From the IMG/VR virus record IMGVR_UViG_3300005935_000135, positions 1 to 24,440 of that record: a stretch of DNA of 24,440 nucleotides, one strand, 5' to 3'. The notes below the pieces were generated by a model that was not told where the DNA came from, made no database searches, and was given only the letters and a program-made list of their open reading frames with translations. This DNA comes from a virus. Below are positions 23,752 through 24,440 of this stretch, in pieces. The translations under genes were made by a program, and so were the position numbers. How positions within the stretch are numbered: the stretch's first letter is position 1; the number at the start of each line of letters is the position of its first letter.

Positions 23752-24245
23752 ATAACGTAGAAATGAATTTTTATTATATTAAAGACGGCATTCCGTCTAT
23801 GAAAGACTCTTTTATTGTGAGTCTTCTTGATAGATGCGAAAAAGACGGAACTTTAGAAATGTTCTTTTTTGGAGACAGGAAGCCGGACAAACAAGGATTT
23901 GTTAGGCGAATAAAATATGAACCAAGATTAATGTTTTTCACTATTCTTTACGAGGGGGATATTGCCGGATTTGGACTAGTGGATAATATTCGACACCGGA
24001 CAGGCCAGGGCCATTTTTGCGTGTTTTCAGAATATTGGGGGCACGAGGCTTCTATTTCGGCCACAAAGGAAGTTTACAGGCGTTTATTGGAAAAACAATT
24101 CACGGTTTTAATTGGAATAATACCTAAAGATAATGCTTTTGCGATTCAATTTTGCGAAAAAACCGGGATGAAGTATTTATGTGACATCCCTCAGCATTTT
24201 AACGGAATCGATGGCGTTCAGTTTTGTATAGAAAGAGAGGTGTGA
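23748..24245 (+). CDS. GNAT-like acyltransferase-fold protein
   Basis: 165 residues. The order of elements fits a GNAT fold: beta segment (RLMFFTILYEGDIAGFGLVD), HCVF-like strand region (GHFCVFSEYWGHEASISATK) leading into a helix, then LLEKQFTVLIGIIPKDNAFA and IQFCEKTGMKYLCDIPQHF, the classic P-x-x-N-x-x-A-x-x-F-x-x-x-x-G-M motif of the acyl-CoA fold. GNAT-like proteins occur among podoviral head/ejection genes (I recall P22 gp14-type and some T7 gp13 annotations). Whether it acylates anything is unknown. No signal peptide. Confidence 0.72.
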   Translation: MNNVEMNFYYIKDGIPSMKDSFIVSLLDRCEKDGTLEMFFFGDRKPDKQGFVRRIKYEPRLMFFTILYEGDIAGFGLVDNIRHRTGQGHFCVFSEYWGHEASISATKEVYRRLLEKQFTVLIGIIPKDNAFAIQFCEKTGMKYLCDIPQHFNGIDGVQFCIEREV

Positions 24246-24246
24246 T

Positions 24247-24440
24247 ATGGGCGGTGGCAGTGGAGATACATTCGACGCGGCTTTTAACGCAGGAATGCTC
24301 GAACTTTCCGAGGAACAGCAGGAGTGGGCCAAGGAGTTCAAAAACTTTGCTTGGTTTGGAGTTAACTATGATCCCAACGAAAAGGGGTATATAGATCCTG
24401 GCACTGGTGAGTTTATTGCCAGTGCTGCTCCAGTTGACAA
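24247..24440 (+). CDS. Start of an internal-virion-protein-like gene (3' end cut)
   Basis: 64 codons visible from ATG 24247 (GAGAGGTG upstream), open to the window end. Begins MGGGSGDTFDAAFNAGMLEL, then SEEQQEWAKEFKNFAWFG. A glycine-rich start, then a helix with an EEQQEWAKEF core, is common at the front of podoviral ejection or internal virion proteins. Too short to be sure. Confidence 0.6.
   Translation, partial: MGGGSGDTFDAAFNAGMLELSEEQQEWAKEFKNFAWFGVNYDPNEKGYIDPGTGEFIASAAPVD

Noticed and set aside
1-24440. tRNA genes, CRISPR arrays, integrase or attachment sites, insertion sequences
   Set aside because: No cloverleaf, regular spaced repeat, recombinase motif or terminal inverted repeat was found on reading both strands.

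Overview
The window is about 24 kb of a tailed double-stranded DNA phage (or prophage), with every recognisable gene on the + strand, tightly packed and often overlapping as ATGA or TGATG. Both ends are cut by the window. The set of small and large terminase, a 674-residue portal, scaffold, a coat protein of about 307 residues, head-tail adaptors, a nozzle-like tail protein and short-tail accessory proteins, with no tape-measure or tail-sheath gene, points to a podovirus-like phage. The host is probably Gram-negative, judged only from the short Sec-type leaders with A-x-A-like cleavage sites. No tRNA, CRISPR array, integrase or insertion sequence was seen.

Layout: (1) 1-2836: small terminase (5' cut), large terminase and two unrecognised genes, closed by a strong terminator at 2885-2920. 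(2) 2945-11118: seven consecutive genes, each starting with a signal peptide. They include a 1303-residue pectate-lyase-fold tailspike, a second beta-helix protein, fibre-like proteins and an Fn3-like protein. (3) 11160-11770: a one-TM, holin-like protein and a minimal M15-type peptidase, a likely lysis pair. (4) 11774-15358: portal and small head-region genes. (5) 15359-15481: a structured non-coding stretch ending in a terminator. (6) 15498-18605: head-fibre-like protein, scaffold, major capsid gene and an exported decoration-like protein, then a terminator at 18624-18650. (7) 18668-24440: head-tail adaptors, two further signal-peptide-bearing tail proteins, a TM protein, a GNAT-like protein and the start of an internal-virion-protein-like gene.

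Two things stand out. First, the major capsid gene is interrupted by a 258-nt group I intron (16990-17247) without an endonuclease gene. P1 with a terminal U-G pair, P7, a GAAA-capped P9 and P9.1 can be drawn from the sequence, and splicing restores the conserved capsid reading frame exactly. Second, about eleven proteins, most of them predicted to be on the virion exterior (spikes, fibres, a decoration-like protein, a nozzle-like protein), carry N-terminal Sec-type signal peptides. The portal, scaffold, capsid, adaptors and terminase do not. This split suggests that exterior virion parts pass through, or are anchored at, the host inner membrane. That is not the textbook cytoplasmic route and is the best candidate here for undescribed biology.
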